NCBI GenBank assembly: GCA_023053685.1 | Contig: JALIGW010000001.1 | Span: 156,049,966 to 156,113,965, forward strand | Length of the DNA: 64,000 nucleotides | Source: Diadophis punctatus similis | Lineage: Eukaryota; Chordata; Lepidosauria; Squamata; Dipsadidae | Direction of reading: 5' to 3' | Part shown: piece after piece, positions 45,021 through 55,703 of the stretch | Layout: every line of letters begins with the position of its first letter | How positions within the stretch are numbered: the stretch's first letter is position 1 | Notes under the pieces: generated by a model | The model's database searches: none | What the model saw: the letters and a program-made list of their open reading frames with translations, nothing else | What the model was told of the DNA's origin: nothing | Program-made: the position numbers and the translations under genes

Positions 45021-46052
45021 TACCATATTTTTCGGAGTATAAGACGCACCTTTTTACCCCCCAAAAGAGGGTGAAAACTTGGGTGCGTCTTATACACCAA
45101 ATGCAGCCCCACCCACCCAGCCACCCCCACCCTTTGGCCTCTGTCTTCCAGCAATTTACCTGCTTGCAGGAAAGAGGGAAGAACTCTGTAAAGAGCTTGC
45201 AGGAAAGAGGGAAGAGCAAGTCAGGAGCAGTTTCCCAATCTACAGCTGATTAGGTTTGCCACGTGGGAAAATGAAAGTGAAACTAACTACAAAGAGGCAA
45301 ATAGCTGGGAGGGACACAGCAGATTTTTATTTTTTGCTGAACTGGATGGAAGGGGGTAAGTGAATAACTATAAATGTCTGTAGAATGTTCAAATTATTAG
45401 ACTTATTTTTTAAAGACTGCTTTATTATTGTTCTAGAGCCAGGGGTCTCCAACCTTGGCAATTTTAAGACTTGTGGACTTCAACTCCCAGAATTCCACAG
45501 CCAGCTTTGTTAGCTTTGCTGGCTGTGGAATTCTGGGAGTTGAAGTCCACAAGTCTTAAAGTTGCCAAGGTTGGAGATCCCTGTAAATCTGGACAACTTA
45601 ACAAAATAAAGAAGCTTTTTAAAATAAATGCTTGCTCTGAAGAGGCCCAGTGCTATTGTATCTTCTTTTAAATAATAGAGAATAATGTATACTTCCAGAA
45701 ATTTTAATTAATTTTAACAGCTCTGTACAAGTATAGTATGAAATGTAACAGTGTCCTGTTTAGTATTAGAATTTAGTTACCTTGGAGTAGATCTATTTAA
45801 ATAATTGGGAAGAGTTAGTGTGACTACATTTAAGAAAACTTTCTGGCATAATGTACATTTCTCCAATTCTTTGCTATTTCTATGGGCCAGGCACACATGC
45901 ACAGAAATACACAGCAAACAGTGTATATCATCTGTGCTGTTTGCTGTTTGGCAAATTGCTTGGAGGCAGAGGCCTTTTTCCCTTGTTTTCCTCCCCCAAA
46001 ACTAAGGTGCGTCTTATACTTCGGTGCGTCTTATACTCCGAAAAATACGGTA
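45021..46052 (+). mobile_element. TIR element, TATTTTTCGGAGTATAAGA family, copy 2 (1032 bp)
   Basis: Begins TACCATATTTTTCGGAGTAT AAGACGCACC and ends in the complement, GGTGCGTCTTATACTCCG then AAAAATACGGTA. The right side repeats GGTGCGTCTTATACT twice, as in copies 1 and 3. A 144-bp palindromic element is inserted at 45440-45583. The interior differs from copies 1 and 3, except that AGCTTGCAGGAAAGAGGGAA is repeated locally. No transposase frame is present. Confidence 0.78.
45440..45583. mobile_element. 144-bp palindromic (foldback) hAT-like MITE
   Basis: The left arm starts CAGGGGTCTCCAACCTTGGC and the right arm ends in its complement, GCCAAGGTTGGAGATCCCTG. The arms are complementary over about 65 bases with few mismatches and a loop of roughly 14 bases (around TTTGTTAGCTTT). 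The CAGGG start suggests hAT, but I see no convincing 8-bp duplication (TCTAGAGC versus TAAATCTG). Confidence 0.85.
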
Positions 46053-46078
46053 GCTAATATATATAAGTATAAACATGA

Positions 46079-46170
46079 TTTGAATACATGAAATGAATAT
46101 GAATAAAAGGGAACATTGGGGCAGGGACGGTAGGCACGCTGGTGGGCTTATACACGCCCCTTACAGACCG
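46079..46170 (-). mobile_element. Jockey-superfamily LINE 3' end
   Basis: AAAAGGGAACATTGGGGCAG and GGTAGGCACGCTGGTGGGCT are the reverse of the 3' UTR seen at 33590-33640 and 57290-57345. It lies directly after the TIR element. Confidence 0.75.
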
Positions 46171-47658
46171 AGAGACTTGCAGAATATTGGGGGCGGAGGG
46201 AGAGGGAGAGGGAGCTAATCTGTCTTCCAGGGTGGGGAGAGAAGTTTCCACAAGGCAGGCACCATGGCAGAGAAGGGCCAAGTCCTGGAGCCAGCCAGAT
46301 GTAATTCCCTTATGTCAGAGGCTATGCTTGAATTTCATCCTGCTTGTAACCTAAAATTATGGTTTAGCTTTGGATGCAAATGCAGTTAGTAACAGTAGCA
46401 TCTAACCAGCCACTATTTACCAGAAACCCTACTTTGACCATTTGCACTCTTATGTTCCTCATTTCCCAGCCTGCACAATTCAAATAAACCTTGTGGATTT
46501 GGATTAGAAAAATAGGTCTCTGGGGACGTGAGAGTATTCTGTGGTTGCTGCTTAGTTTAAAGAAGTGAAAACATCTGCCTGAGGTAAACTAACAAGCCCA
46601 GTTGCACGCTCAGTACCAATACTGTGCTCTTGGGGGAATCAGCTCACCAGAAGCATCCCAAAACAGGAGGTAATATTAGGAGAGGGACCTCAAGCTAAAG
46701 ACAGGGCTTTCCACATTCATCCTTCCCAAGGAGCTGCAATGCTGTGTTTCTAGTGACCGCATCTTCACTTGCATCCTTATTTTGATTCTCATGTGGACAA
46801 TATTGCTGGCATGAGGACAAAAGCTACCTTTGCGGCTCCTGGCATAATTGTTTCATTACATTTTTTATGTGTTTTGATAAATGAAGCAAGTACATGCTTC
46901 AGTTAAATTTAATATTTTAACCTGTAGATAAATATTTGACTAAGCAGTGGAAATAATAAATTACCAAGGTGGACTGGTTTCATTGCTGCTCAACACTCTG
47001 CTGGGATTAGAAAAGGAAATGACTGCATGTTTGTATCACCGCATGGACTAGGAATATATACTTACACTTAACTTCCTATGTAACCTAACTATTCTGAGAT
47101 ACCTGACTTGGTTGAAAGGACTGTCTCTGTTTTGCAGGAAAGTCAGTCTCAAACAAAAACAACTTAGCTCTGTTGTAGGGCTGGTAATATTGGTCTCAGA
47201 AGAGTTTAATGAGGACTGTATTACTTTGACCACATGCACTCACATATTTTTCATTTTCTGACCTGCATAATTCAATTACAGTTTGTAGAGGTGGTTTAGC
47301 AAATACCTGACTTCAGGGAATTGAGATTTAGTCCAAGTTTATTTTCATTTTTAAGGTGAAACAGTCTGGCTGAGGTAAGTTTATGAATATACTCTTTAAA
47401 AAAAAGAACTCCTCGGAAATAATAATAGTAACAACTTTATTGTAGAGATATTCCACCCAAATCAGAATCACTAAAAAGGATTTTTAAATAATGTTATTGC
47501 TCCCCCCTCATCAGAAACAAAAAGGACTATACTGTATGCTGGCACTGTGTAGATCTCTTGTTCTTGTATGTGAAAAGCCTTAACCATTTCTTGTACTGCA
47601 TCTATAGAATATGCATTTCTTCTTTATTGATTGTGGCAGGGAATAATTTCAGTGAATC
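46171..47658. other. Unannotated stretch
   Basis: No gene or element recognised. Confidence 0.4.
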
Positions 47659-47663
47659 AATAG

Positions 47664-47869
47664 TGTTAAGTCCTGGTACTGAAGAGGCTGGAGACCGTAG
47701 TGTAACTAACAGCTCTTTATTGTACAACAGTTAGATCCAGCAAAGGAACCAGGCTGACAGCTCTCCCTTTTATACAAGGCTGTCAGATGGTTCAACCAAT
47801 CAGCGATCCCCATTTTCCCGCTCAGAATAGCGGACCTTGGAGTAAACAGTGTGGTTTGAATACATAACA
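47664..47869 (-). mobile_element. Solo LTR, 206 bp
   Basis: The ends read TGTTAAG ... ATAACA. The perfect 5-bp target duplication AATAG flanks it at 47659-47663 and 47870-47874. On the minus strand it begins TGTTATGTATTC and has a CCAAT-box complement (GATTGG), a TATA box (TATAAAAGG), then about 50 bp on a poly(A) signal (CAATAAAGAG), and ends GGACTTAACA. This is the U3-R-U5 layout of a compact retroviral or Gypsy-type LTR. No internal region or second LTR is present, so it is a recombination product. Confidence 0.88.
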
Positions 47870-48019
47870 AATAGTCTTGAGGCAGCACCTTTTAGTTATA
47901 GCATGTTATGATTATGTAGTGATAAAACTCATTATCACTTATTCTAAATCACACCCACTGTTGAAAAATAAAAAAAAATACCTCTACAAAACAAGCTGTT
48001 TCTCTGTATGTGTGCCTTT

Positions 48020-48200
48020 GACTAGTTCCTTCAATTTTCTTGGCAAGATTTTCAGAACTGGCTTGCCTTTGATTCCTCCAGAGAGAGTGTTTGGCCTAAG
48101 ATCATCCTGATGGTTTCATGCCCACAGTAAGACTAGAACTCACAGTCTCCCAGTTTCAGGCCTAGGGCTTTAATCAGTACACCGATCTGGCTCTCACAGA
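48020..48200 (-). mobile_element. Sauria-type SINE, copy C
   Basis: TTTTCTTGGCAAGATTTTCA, GTTTGGCCTAAGATCATCCT, CTAGAACTCACAGTCTCCCA and GGGCTTTAATCAGTACACCG parallel the copies at 39585 and 38225. Confidence 0.7.
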
Positions 48201-49066
48201 AAAAAATCTAGTCCTTTTGATACCTGGGAATTATCTTTTCTGCCATTTGTAGGGAACAAACAAAAAATGCCACTGGTCAGGTCCATAATCTGAATCTACT
48301 GTATATGTTGCTGGTAGAAGAGGTAGCAATACTGGGTTACTTGCTACAAACTTTTATAAAGCTAAAACAATGAGCCTTCTGCTTTATGAGGCAATTTGTA
48401 AGTCCAAATTCTTAAGAACTTTACTCCAAGTCCTTTGGAGAGTATTTAATATTTGAAATATGAGTTAGTTTCTTTTATGACTTGTATGAAGTCATGCTGC
48501 CTTAGATTCTGGTCCAATGAGGTTTTCAACAAGGAATCTCTTGCTTCCTTAATGTGGAAAACCATCAGTCATCTTGTGAACAGGGAAATGGATTAGACCT
48601 TAGAAGACAAACAATCAAACAGTAAACAATAATCAAGGAACCATTAAGAACATTCCCATTTCCCACCAACACTGTCAAGGCAAGCCACTGATATATAAAC
48701 AGAGAGTAAACCCCACTCCCTTCTGGCAATGATGGCTTTATCTAGTTTTGTAATGAAACATCTGCAAGAAAATAATCAAGTTTAGAGTGCACCAAGAATC
48801 CCACATTCCAACCCTTAGGTACAAGGGTAACTTGTGATCTGTCAACATAATATTTAGTCTCATTTGGATCTGACAGCACCAACCTGGAATGAATACAATG
48901 TATTGACACTCCAATCATCAGAATGATCCAAGCATTATGATCAGAGGTGTCAGGCCCAAACCCAGAGATGACAAAGTGAAATCCAATTGAGTTCAATTCT
49001 TTGCTTGCTTACATATAACAAACAGAATCTTACCAAACTAAACCTATAACCTTCTAACATGCTTGA
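48201..49066. other. Unannotated stretch
   Basis: No gene or element recognised. Confidence 0.4.
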
Positions 49067-49439
49067 TACAGTGCATTCCGAAAGTATTCAGAGCCCCTTC
49101 ACTTTCGTCAATTTTGTTATGCTGCAGCCTGATTCCAAGGTTGTTGAAATTCATGTTTTTCTCATTGATCTAAACTCAGTGTCCCATAATCACAAAGTGA
49201 AAACAGAATTTTAGAAATGTCTGTAAATTTATTAAAAATTAAAAAAATCTGAAATATCACATTGGTGTAAGTATTCAAACTCTTTGGAACAACATTTGAA
49301 ATTTAACACTGGTGCCTCCCTTTTCTCTTGATCATTGGTGACAAGTTTCTACACCTTGATTGGAGTCGATATGTGGTAAATTAAATTGATTGGACATGAT
49401 TTGGAAAGGCACATACCTCTCTATAGAAGGCCTCACAGC

Positions 49440-50335
49440 CAATAATGTATACTGTACCAGAGCAAAAGCCATTAGGTCAAAGGAACTGCCTACAGAGCTC
49501 AGAGACAGGATTATTGCAAGGCCACAGATCTGGGGAAGGCTACAATAAAATTTCTGCTGCACTGAAGGTTCCTAAGAGCATAGTGTCCTCCATAATTCTC
49601 AAATGGAAGACATTTGGCACAACCAGGACTCTTCCAAGAGCTGGTCACCCAGTCAAACTGAACTATTGGGGAAGGGCCTTAGTAAGAGACCAAAAATCCA
49701 ATGGTCACTTTGACTGAGCTCCAGAGATCCTGTGTGGAGATGGGACAGAGCTCCAGAAGGATATGTCAGGGTATGTAGATTTAATAGCTGTAAGCTGATG
49801 AGAGGTTGTAAGCGGAGGCAACCAGAAGCTGAAGCAATGGGAATGAGGCAGCAGGGTTACTGCCACTTTAAGAAGCTGGGTAAAAAAGCTGCCTATATAA
49901 GGGAAGCCTTATACAGACAGCTTTAGAGGGCATGTCCCTTCTCCTCATGTTCTCTCTCATCATATATCTCTTTGCTCGTCTCCGTGTATCAGTAGCTGTA
50001 TGATAAAGTATTTAACCATATATAAGTTTGTATATATTTAGCTGTATATAAACCACTATTAATTATCTAAAGGTTCTGTGTGCTCTGTGCTGTGTTTTTG
50101 CTCCTGGGTTTATCTCATAATACTAATCACGCTGCCTAAACTCTGACACAACCATCACTGCAGCCCTCCACCAATCTGGGCTTTATGGCAGAGTGGCTAG
50201 ACAGAAGCCTCTCTTCAGTGCAAAACAAATGAAAGTCTGCTTGGAGTTTGCAAAAAAACAGCCGTCAGGACTCTTGGACTGTGAGGAACAGCATTCTCTG
50301 GACTGATGAAACCAAGATTGAACTGTTTGGCTAAA
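49440..50335 (+). pseudogene. Tc1-like transposase (degenerate, split)
   Basis: The N-terminal DNA-binding part is readable: GEGYNKISAALKVPKSIVSS, IILKWKTFGTTRTLPRAGHP and VKL match the paired-like helix-turn-helix and GRPR-like linker of Tc1 transposases. The frame shifts near 49700. After the LTR, downstream sequence encodes the equivalent of ALHQSGLYGRVARRKPLLS and, near 50290-50335, the WSDETKIELFG segment holding the first catalytic Asp. The remaining catalytic D and E/D residues are absent through truncation. Confidence 0.82.
49764..50148 (+). mobile_element. Solo LTR, 385 bp, inside Tc1 transposase
   Basis: The ends TGTCAG and CTGACA are perfect 6-bp inverted repeats of TG...CA type. 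It has a TATA box (CCTATATAAGGG, about 49892-49903). Comparison with the expected uninterrupted Tc1 sequence (CCAGAAGGACAACCATC) places the insertion at the bases GGA/CAACC. The short target duplication is not clean (GATA before, CAAC after). Confidence 0.75.
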
Positions 50336-50345
50336 ATAGATGTCA

Positions 50346-50616
50346 TCTTCTACAGCCTGCCACTATCTTTCTGGGAAAGCAACCTCCAACTTGAGTTTTC
50401 ATGTTTTGCATCAAAAGTATTTTTCCCCTATGGAGGGCATTATGCCAATATAGTTTAAATATAGGGCTTATAGGCTATCTCAAAATGGTAATTGCATTCT
50501 GATTTCAGCAATCCTGATTGGAGAGGGCCCCAGCAGCTGCAGAAAGGCCTCAGGCTTCCCAATCCTGTTGTATTAATTCATATATTATATTATAATGACT
50601 TGCACTAATCACAGTA
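50346..50616. other. Unannotated gap between Tc1 and CR1
   Basis: Nothing recognised. Confidence 0.4.
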
Positions 50617-51785
50617 TAGAATAGAATAACAGAGTTGGATGGGACCTTGGAGGTCTTCTAGTTCAACCCTCTGCTTAGGCAGGAAACCCTACATCACTTC
50701 AGACAAATTGTTATCTAATCTCTTCTTAAAAACTTCCAGTGTTGGAGCATTTACAACTTCTGGAGGCAAGCTGTTCCACTGATTAATTGTTCTAACTGTC
50801 AGGAATTTTCTCCTTAGTTCTAGGTTGCTTCTCTCCTTGATTAGTTTCCACCCATTGTTTCTTGTTCTACCCTCAGGTGCTTTGGAGAATAGTTTGACTC
50901 CCTCTTCTTTGTGGCAACCCCTGAGACATCGGAACACTGCTATCATGTCATCCCTAGTCGTTCTTTTCATCAGATTAGACATACCTAGTTCCAGCAAACT
51001 GTTCTTTATATGTTTTAGCCTCGAGTCCCCTAATCATCTTTGTTGCTCTTCTCTGCACTCTTTCTAAAGTCTCCTCATCTTTTTTACATCATGGCAATCA
51101 AAATTGGATGCAGTATTCCAAGTGTGGCCTTACCAAGTGGTATTAACACTTCATGTGATCTTGATCCTTTCTCTCTGTTTATGCAGCCTAGAACTGTGTT
51201 GGCTTTTTTGGCACCTGCTGCACACTGCTGGCTCATATTTAAGTAACTGTCCACTAGGACTCCAAGATCCCTCTCACAGTCACCACTATTGAGCAAGGTA
51301 CCACATATACTGTACCTGTGCATTTTGTTTTTCTTGCCTAAATGTAGAACCTTGCTTTTTTCACCATTGGATTTCATTTTGTTAGATAGCGCCCAATGTT
51401 CAAGTCTGTCAAGATCCTTCTGTATCTTAAGCCTAACTTTCGGAGTGTTGGTTATTCCTGCTAGCTTGTTGTCGTCTGCAAATTTGATGAGTTCCCCATC
51501 GATCCCCTTGTCCAAATCATTGCTGAATATGTTGAAGAGTACTGGGCCTAAAACAGAGTCCTGGGGTACCCCACTGCATACCTCCCTCCATGTAGATGCA
51601 GTTCCATTGAGGACTGCACATTGAGTGCAATGGGTCAGCCAGTTACGAATTCATCTGGTGGTGATGCTGTCTAACCCACATTTTTCCATTTTATCAAGTA
51701 GTAGGTTATGGTCTACTTTGTCAAATGCCTTACCGAAGTCCAAGTAAATTATATTGACAGCATTCTTCTGGTCCACTGGTTAATG
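50617..51785 (-). mobile_element. CR1 LINE, 5'-truncated, about 1.17 kb
   Basis: It begins at the CR1 3' end (GAATAGAATAACAGAGTTGG, plus-strand view) and extends through the ORF2 C-terminus into the RT palm. It is the longest CR1 here. Confidence 0.9.
50689..51730 (-). pseudogene. CR1 ORF2 C-terminal half
   Basis: On the minus strand, LIKFADDNKLAG (about 51470-51500) contains the RT catalytic FADD. LKIQKDLDRLEHWALSNKMK, VLHLGKKNKMHRYSICGTLL and ERDLGVLVDSYLNMSQQCAA follow, the classic CR1 thumb. After a break near 51080-51000 the frame 50997-50689 reads LELGMSNLMKRTTRDDMIAV, FRCLRGCHKEEGVKLFSKAP, WNSLPPEVVNAPTLEVFKKR and LDNNLSEVM, which is the CR1 C-terminus. Upstream YLDFGKAFDKVDHNLLL-like sequence is visible near 51710-51760. 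Inactive through frameshifts and truncation. Confidence 0.88.
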
Positions 51786-52314
51786 CAGTGTCATATTTAA
51801 AATTTTGACAACCCCAAAGAGAATGTGTAGAAAAGTAGTATATAAATGAATAAACTTATTATAACCTGGTTGAATATGAAAGCTCTTCAAATTCTAAGAT
51901 GTTCTATCTAGAAAACAGAGTACCATCTTTTCCTGTATACTGTTTGAATTTTTGCTTTAATTATGGGCTATTTATCATGGCTGCATTAGCATTCATTATT
52001 TCAATCCTTAAATCAGCAGAAATTTGTTAGATTTTATTTGTAAAGTTGTAATCTAAGGACTTTATTTGTAAACTTGTAATCTAAAGACTTTGTAAAGTGG
52101 TAATCTAAGGATCAAAGGGGACTGCTGTTTATATATCAGCATCCTTGCTCCACTGCAACCTCATGGGCTGCTTGACTCCATGGCCAGGTTGGCACTGGAA
52201 TTCCCTAGTGTTATGGTGCCGGGGTGGGTGGGGTCAGTCTGCTATCCCTGGATGTGAACTCATAGGCTGCTTGGGACTTCATGACCACCATTGATCTGAC
52301 CTATGTTTTCTATG
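51786..52314. other. Unannotated stretch
   Basis: A local triplication of TTATTTGTAAA.TTGTAATCTAA lies at 52035-52105. Otherwise nothing recognised. Confidence 0.4.
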
Positions 52315-52322
52315 GCCTATTT

Positions 52323-52478
52323 CCGTGATGGTGAGCCTATGGGACGTGTGCCAGAGGTGGCACGCAGAGCCCTCTCTGTGGGCATGCACACCATTGCCAG
52401 CTGCTCTTCTGGTTTCCAGCATGCGCGCACACACGTTCTGGTTTGGACACTCGGTGTCGAAAAGTTTCACCATCACTG
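52323..52478 (-). mobile_element. hAT MITE, GATGG-GAACC family, 156 bp
   Basis: The ends CCGTGATGGTGAGCCTATGG and AAAAGTTTCACCATCACTG are inverted repeats. The 8-bp duplication with one mismatch is GCCTATTT (52315-52322) and GCCTATCT (52479-52486). The interior shares GGCACGCAGAGCC and AGCATGCGCGCA blocks with 38603-39028. Confidence 0.85.
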
Positions 52479-52589
52479 GCCTATCTCATGATATGGTTAG
52501 ATCTGTTTTTCTTTAAAAAAAAACCAAAACCTTGTAGCAGTGTGTTGTGATGTGAAATTGGAGTATATTACAATTAATCTGTTTGCATG

Positions 52590-53132
52590 TGTTAAGGAGT
52601 GTGCAGAGCGACCCCTGAGTTATCAGGGACATACACGTAGAAATGGGGTGTTTCAGCGTGGTAACCAGTGGATAGGAGTAATGATCCAGTCACAAACAGA
52701 TTCGTTAAAATGTACAGTATAAAGTAGTTTACTTTTAGATAAATAGCACAGTCCAATTAAACAGTCCAGGTCATACTCGTTCAGTCAGTCAATATCAAGA
52801 AGTACAATAATTTTCTTACCAGCCTGTCTTTGTCTTAAACATCAAACAAAGATATTACAGCTTACAAACACTTCAATACTATCAGAGAGTAACAGAGCTT
52901 CACACAGAGCTCACTATCAGACACAAAGTCAATCACGAATGAATTAGCAGAGAGAATTCCAGAGCACTTCTCAAACTACGATCTCTAGCTCCCTCTTATG
53001 GCAATATTGATACACCACATCCAATCAGAGTACAGCAATACATTTAAAGTTATAGTATTTGAATATATACAAACATAGATTGTTGGCTTGTTTATATATT
53101 AACAACCCAATCGTTTGGACATAGTCCTAACA
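52590..53132 (-). mobile_element. Solo LTR, 543 bp
   Basis: The ends TGTTAAGG and (opposite strand) TGTTAGGA match the TG...CA rule. The perfect 5-bp duplication GCATG lies at 52585-52589 and 53133-53137. Orientation is uncertain; minus is favoured because a CCAAT-box complement and the AGAGGGAGCTAG block fall upstream in that sense. No internal retrotransposon sequence is nearby. Confidence 0.82.
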
Positions 53133-53137
53133 GCATG

Positions 53138-53545
53138 GACAGATTACTCTCTGTTGGCTCTCAAGTTTTCTGAGGTTGCCTCCCACTGCAGGGAGGAAGG
53201 ACATATTCAAGTGATCGACCATAAGTGACTGATTGACTTAATGGAATTCCAGAGGGAGCTTGGGATTGTACCAGGAGTTCCGATACACAATTCAATAGAT
53301 TTGCTAGTTACCACTTGGAATGAGCGGTTAGGGTTAGGGTTAGGATCAGATTGTGCCTGTGTGGACTCTATGCACATACAGTATATTCCAGAGAGACCCT
53401 TGGTTTTCAGAGGAGCTCCAGAAGATAAAGTAGTGCAAGAGATGCCTAGAGTGTTACTGGAGGGAAACAACTGAACAGAGGTAAAAACTTCGTTCCAAAA
53501 TGTTGTTATGCATATTTCTGCAGAGCTCTCCTCTCTCCCCACTCC
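53138..53545. other. Unannotated stretch with a 77-residue open frame
   Basis: The plus-strand frame 53241-53474 shows no recognised domain, and the telomere-like repeat lies inside it. Probably noncoding. Confidence 0.3.
53326..53344. repeat. Short interstitial telomere-like repeat (GGTTAG)3
   Basis: GGTTAGGGTTAGGGTTAGG, three vertebrate telomere units. Confidence 0.85.
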
Positions 53546-53712
53546 TATTTATTTATTTTATTTATTTATTTATTTTTGTCAAGTACGTGTTGGTAATATA
53601 CATAGATATAACATTGTTTATATACATAAAATGAGTACTGATAAGAGGGAACATTAGGACAGGGACAGTAGGCACGCTGGTGCACTTATGCACGCCCCTT
53701 ATTTAACATCTA
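53546..53712 (-). mobile_element. Jockey-superfamily LINE 3' end with (AAATA)n tail
   Basis: TATTTATTTATTTATTTTTG (reversed tail) is followed by GTACGTGTTGGTAATATACA, GAGGGAACATTAGGACAGGG and CAGTAGGCACGCTGGTGCAC. These are the exact reverse of 57300-57420. Confidence 0.85.
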
Positions 53713-54109
53713 TGTGAAGCCATGGGAGAAGTTATCTGTTGACATAGGGCATGGTACCATCTGTAACTGATAGTACCCAGTTATACATGTCTTTCCAAGG
53801 CTGACCATGTATCACCATTAAGATTGTTTCCTGAAATTTGGAAACTATTTTCTAGTAACAGTTTCCAATCCTGAATTTTATTTTCAGTGAATTTATGAAA
53901 AATGACCCAGAATTTTATTTTCCTCATGTCCCTAAATTCAATATTTTTGTTTCTGGAAGAAACATTCAGTGATGTGGGTAAAATGAAATATTATTTATTG
54001 GGAAAGTGTTGTGGCTGGGGGAGTTGAAATATCCACCTATAGTTGACATTTCAGTTTTTATTCTTCACAAGAAACTAGAGCTGCAAGATAAATAAATAAA
54101 ACAGTGTTT
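53713..54109. other. Unannotated stretch
   Basis: Nothing recognised. Confidence 0.4.
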
Positions 54110-54470
54110 TATTTATTTCTTTATTAAACCTATGTGCCATGAATCTTGCCTAAAGTTGACTCTAGGTGGTTTACAACCAATAAAAGCAACAGGATAAAAC
54201 ATTCAAACTTTTAAAAAATAAATATGAACACTAAAATTGATTTAAGAATTAACAAAGATGGCAATGAAGGGAGCAAGATGCACATGAAGAGAAGGTGAGA
54301 TTGTATCTCAGTCCAATAACCACCTCTGGTATGACACGTCCCCTTCGGGACCCCAGGCCAAATGGCATAGCTGAGTTTTCAGGCCCTTTTGGAAGACCAA
54401 AAAGGTGGATGTGGATCTCAACCCAGGGGACATGATGTTCCAGAGGGCAAGAGCCAAGCAAAGTAAATAA
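54110..54470 (-). mobile_element. Old L2-like LINE 3' end
   Basis: Reverse-strand GGCTCTTGCCCTCTGGAACA, CTTTTTGGTCTTCCAAAAGG and CCTGAAAACTCAGCTATGCC follow the pattern of LINE C-terminal sequence (WN-LP-E / FRK-LK-WL). GTTTATTTATTT marks the tail. Diverged. Confidence 0.5.
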
Positions 54471-55703
54471 TACATTCTAAGCCTTTTCTTCGCAGGTGAG
54501 AGAAAAGTTGTTTAAAATAGTCCAATATGCACTATAATCTTTCTGCCCAATCTTTAATATTTGTCTGTGGCAGTTCCAGATTATATTAACCTTTGAATAT
54601 TCTTTTTTTAAAACAAGAACATTATCGCAGTATGTCCAGAAAGATGTTTCAGATATTTTCCCATTATATCCTGCTTCCATGCTGTTCAGGATCAAAGTGC
54701 ATACATTTATAGGATCACTTTAGCTTGTCCTTATACCAGTGATTAAAAATCAGGTTTTAATTTCAGAGCAGAAGTTCTTCCTACCTGTGTTAATATGAAG
54801 TCATATTACTATGTATCTCCTGGGATAAATTCATCGCTGGCATAAATGAGTGCACCTCCATTGACTTCAGATAGATAAGCCAGGATGCCATCTGACTTTC
54901 CAGGGATAGCATTAAAACACACATGTGAACTTTTGCTATTTTAGCCGTAAATCAGGTCATCTGCTTAATCGTCTTTTTGTCCTTAGTGGCAGCTGGCTGC
55001 ATTGATTAGCACAATGGACAGGAGAAAAACAGCCTTTCACAGGCTGATGCAGCTGGACTTTCAATGACATTTTTCTCTAGGAATCCATTAGTTGGGATTC
55101 GTTTGTTAATATATCCTTTGCCAATTCTTGTGAATGTGTGAGAATAAAGATGCTGTTGAAAATACAACATGGAGAAAAAAAAAGCATACATATTTAATGT
55201 CAGACATTTGCCATTTCCTCCAAAGGTCTTTTGTCACACCTCATAAAATCTTGAACTTTTGTTTTGTTTTGAAAGACCTTGCGGGAACACACAATTCTGA
55301 AACATCACTAGCTTGTTGTAGTAGTGCTTGGGGATGGCTGCTCAGCAGTGAAGCATTTCTCTCCAGACTATGTAGGACCTATCCACATTTCCTTAGTGTA
55401 GCAAATATAGTCTGTTGATATATACTGAATGTCCATCCTGCTGTATATGTGTGTCAAGGGTCCATGGGGGAGAATAGATGGACCATAACACACCATTCCT
55501 CAATAAGTTATGAAACATTTATTAGTGGGTTATTACTCTCATAGAGGACAAACATTAAATAATTCGTTGGACAACATTTGGACTTCTTGAACTCTTTTGG
55601 GTGTGTCTTATAAATTTTGGCTGCTAATCACAAACATAACCTGTAATTTAACCTGCCACATACTGTACCTGTACCATTTTATAGAAATCTTCTATTTTTA
55701 CAC
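54471..55703. other. Unannotated stretch
   Basis: No gene or element recognised. Confidence 0.4.

Larger units (their letters stand above)
49069..50345 (+). mobile_element. Tc1-like transposon, 3'-truncated, interrupted by a solo LTR
   Basis: It starts at a TA with CAGTGCATTCCGAAAGTATT, the terminal sequence of a Tc1-like group well known from fish and amphibians. The long 5' region (TTCACTTTCGTCAATTTTGT, GTCCCATAATCACAAAGTGA, CTGAAATATCACATTGGTGT) matches that group as I remember it. Transposase sequence follows from about 49440. A solo LTR (49764-50148) splits the gene. Tc1 sequence resumes (ACCATCACTGCAGCCCTCCA) and stops near 50345 without the 3' TIR. Confidence 0.88.

Noticed and set aside
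50825..51624. Plus-strand frames of 60-111 residues
   Set aside because: Antisense to CR1 ORF2, whose minus-strand reading shows conserved RT residues.
53241..53474. A 77-residue frame as a host gene
   Set aside because: No recognisable domain, it contains a telomere-like repeat, and no splice or start context was evident.
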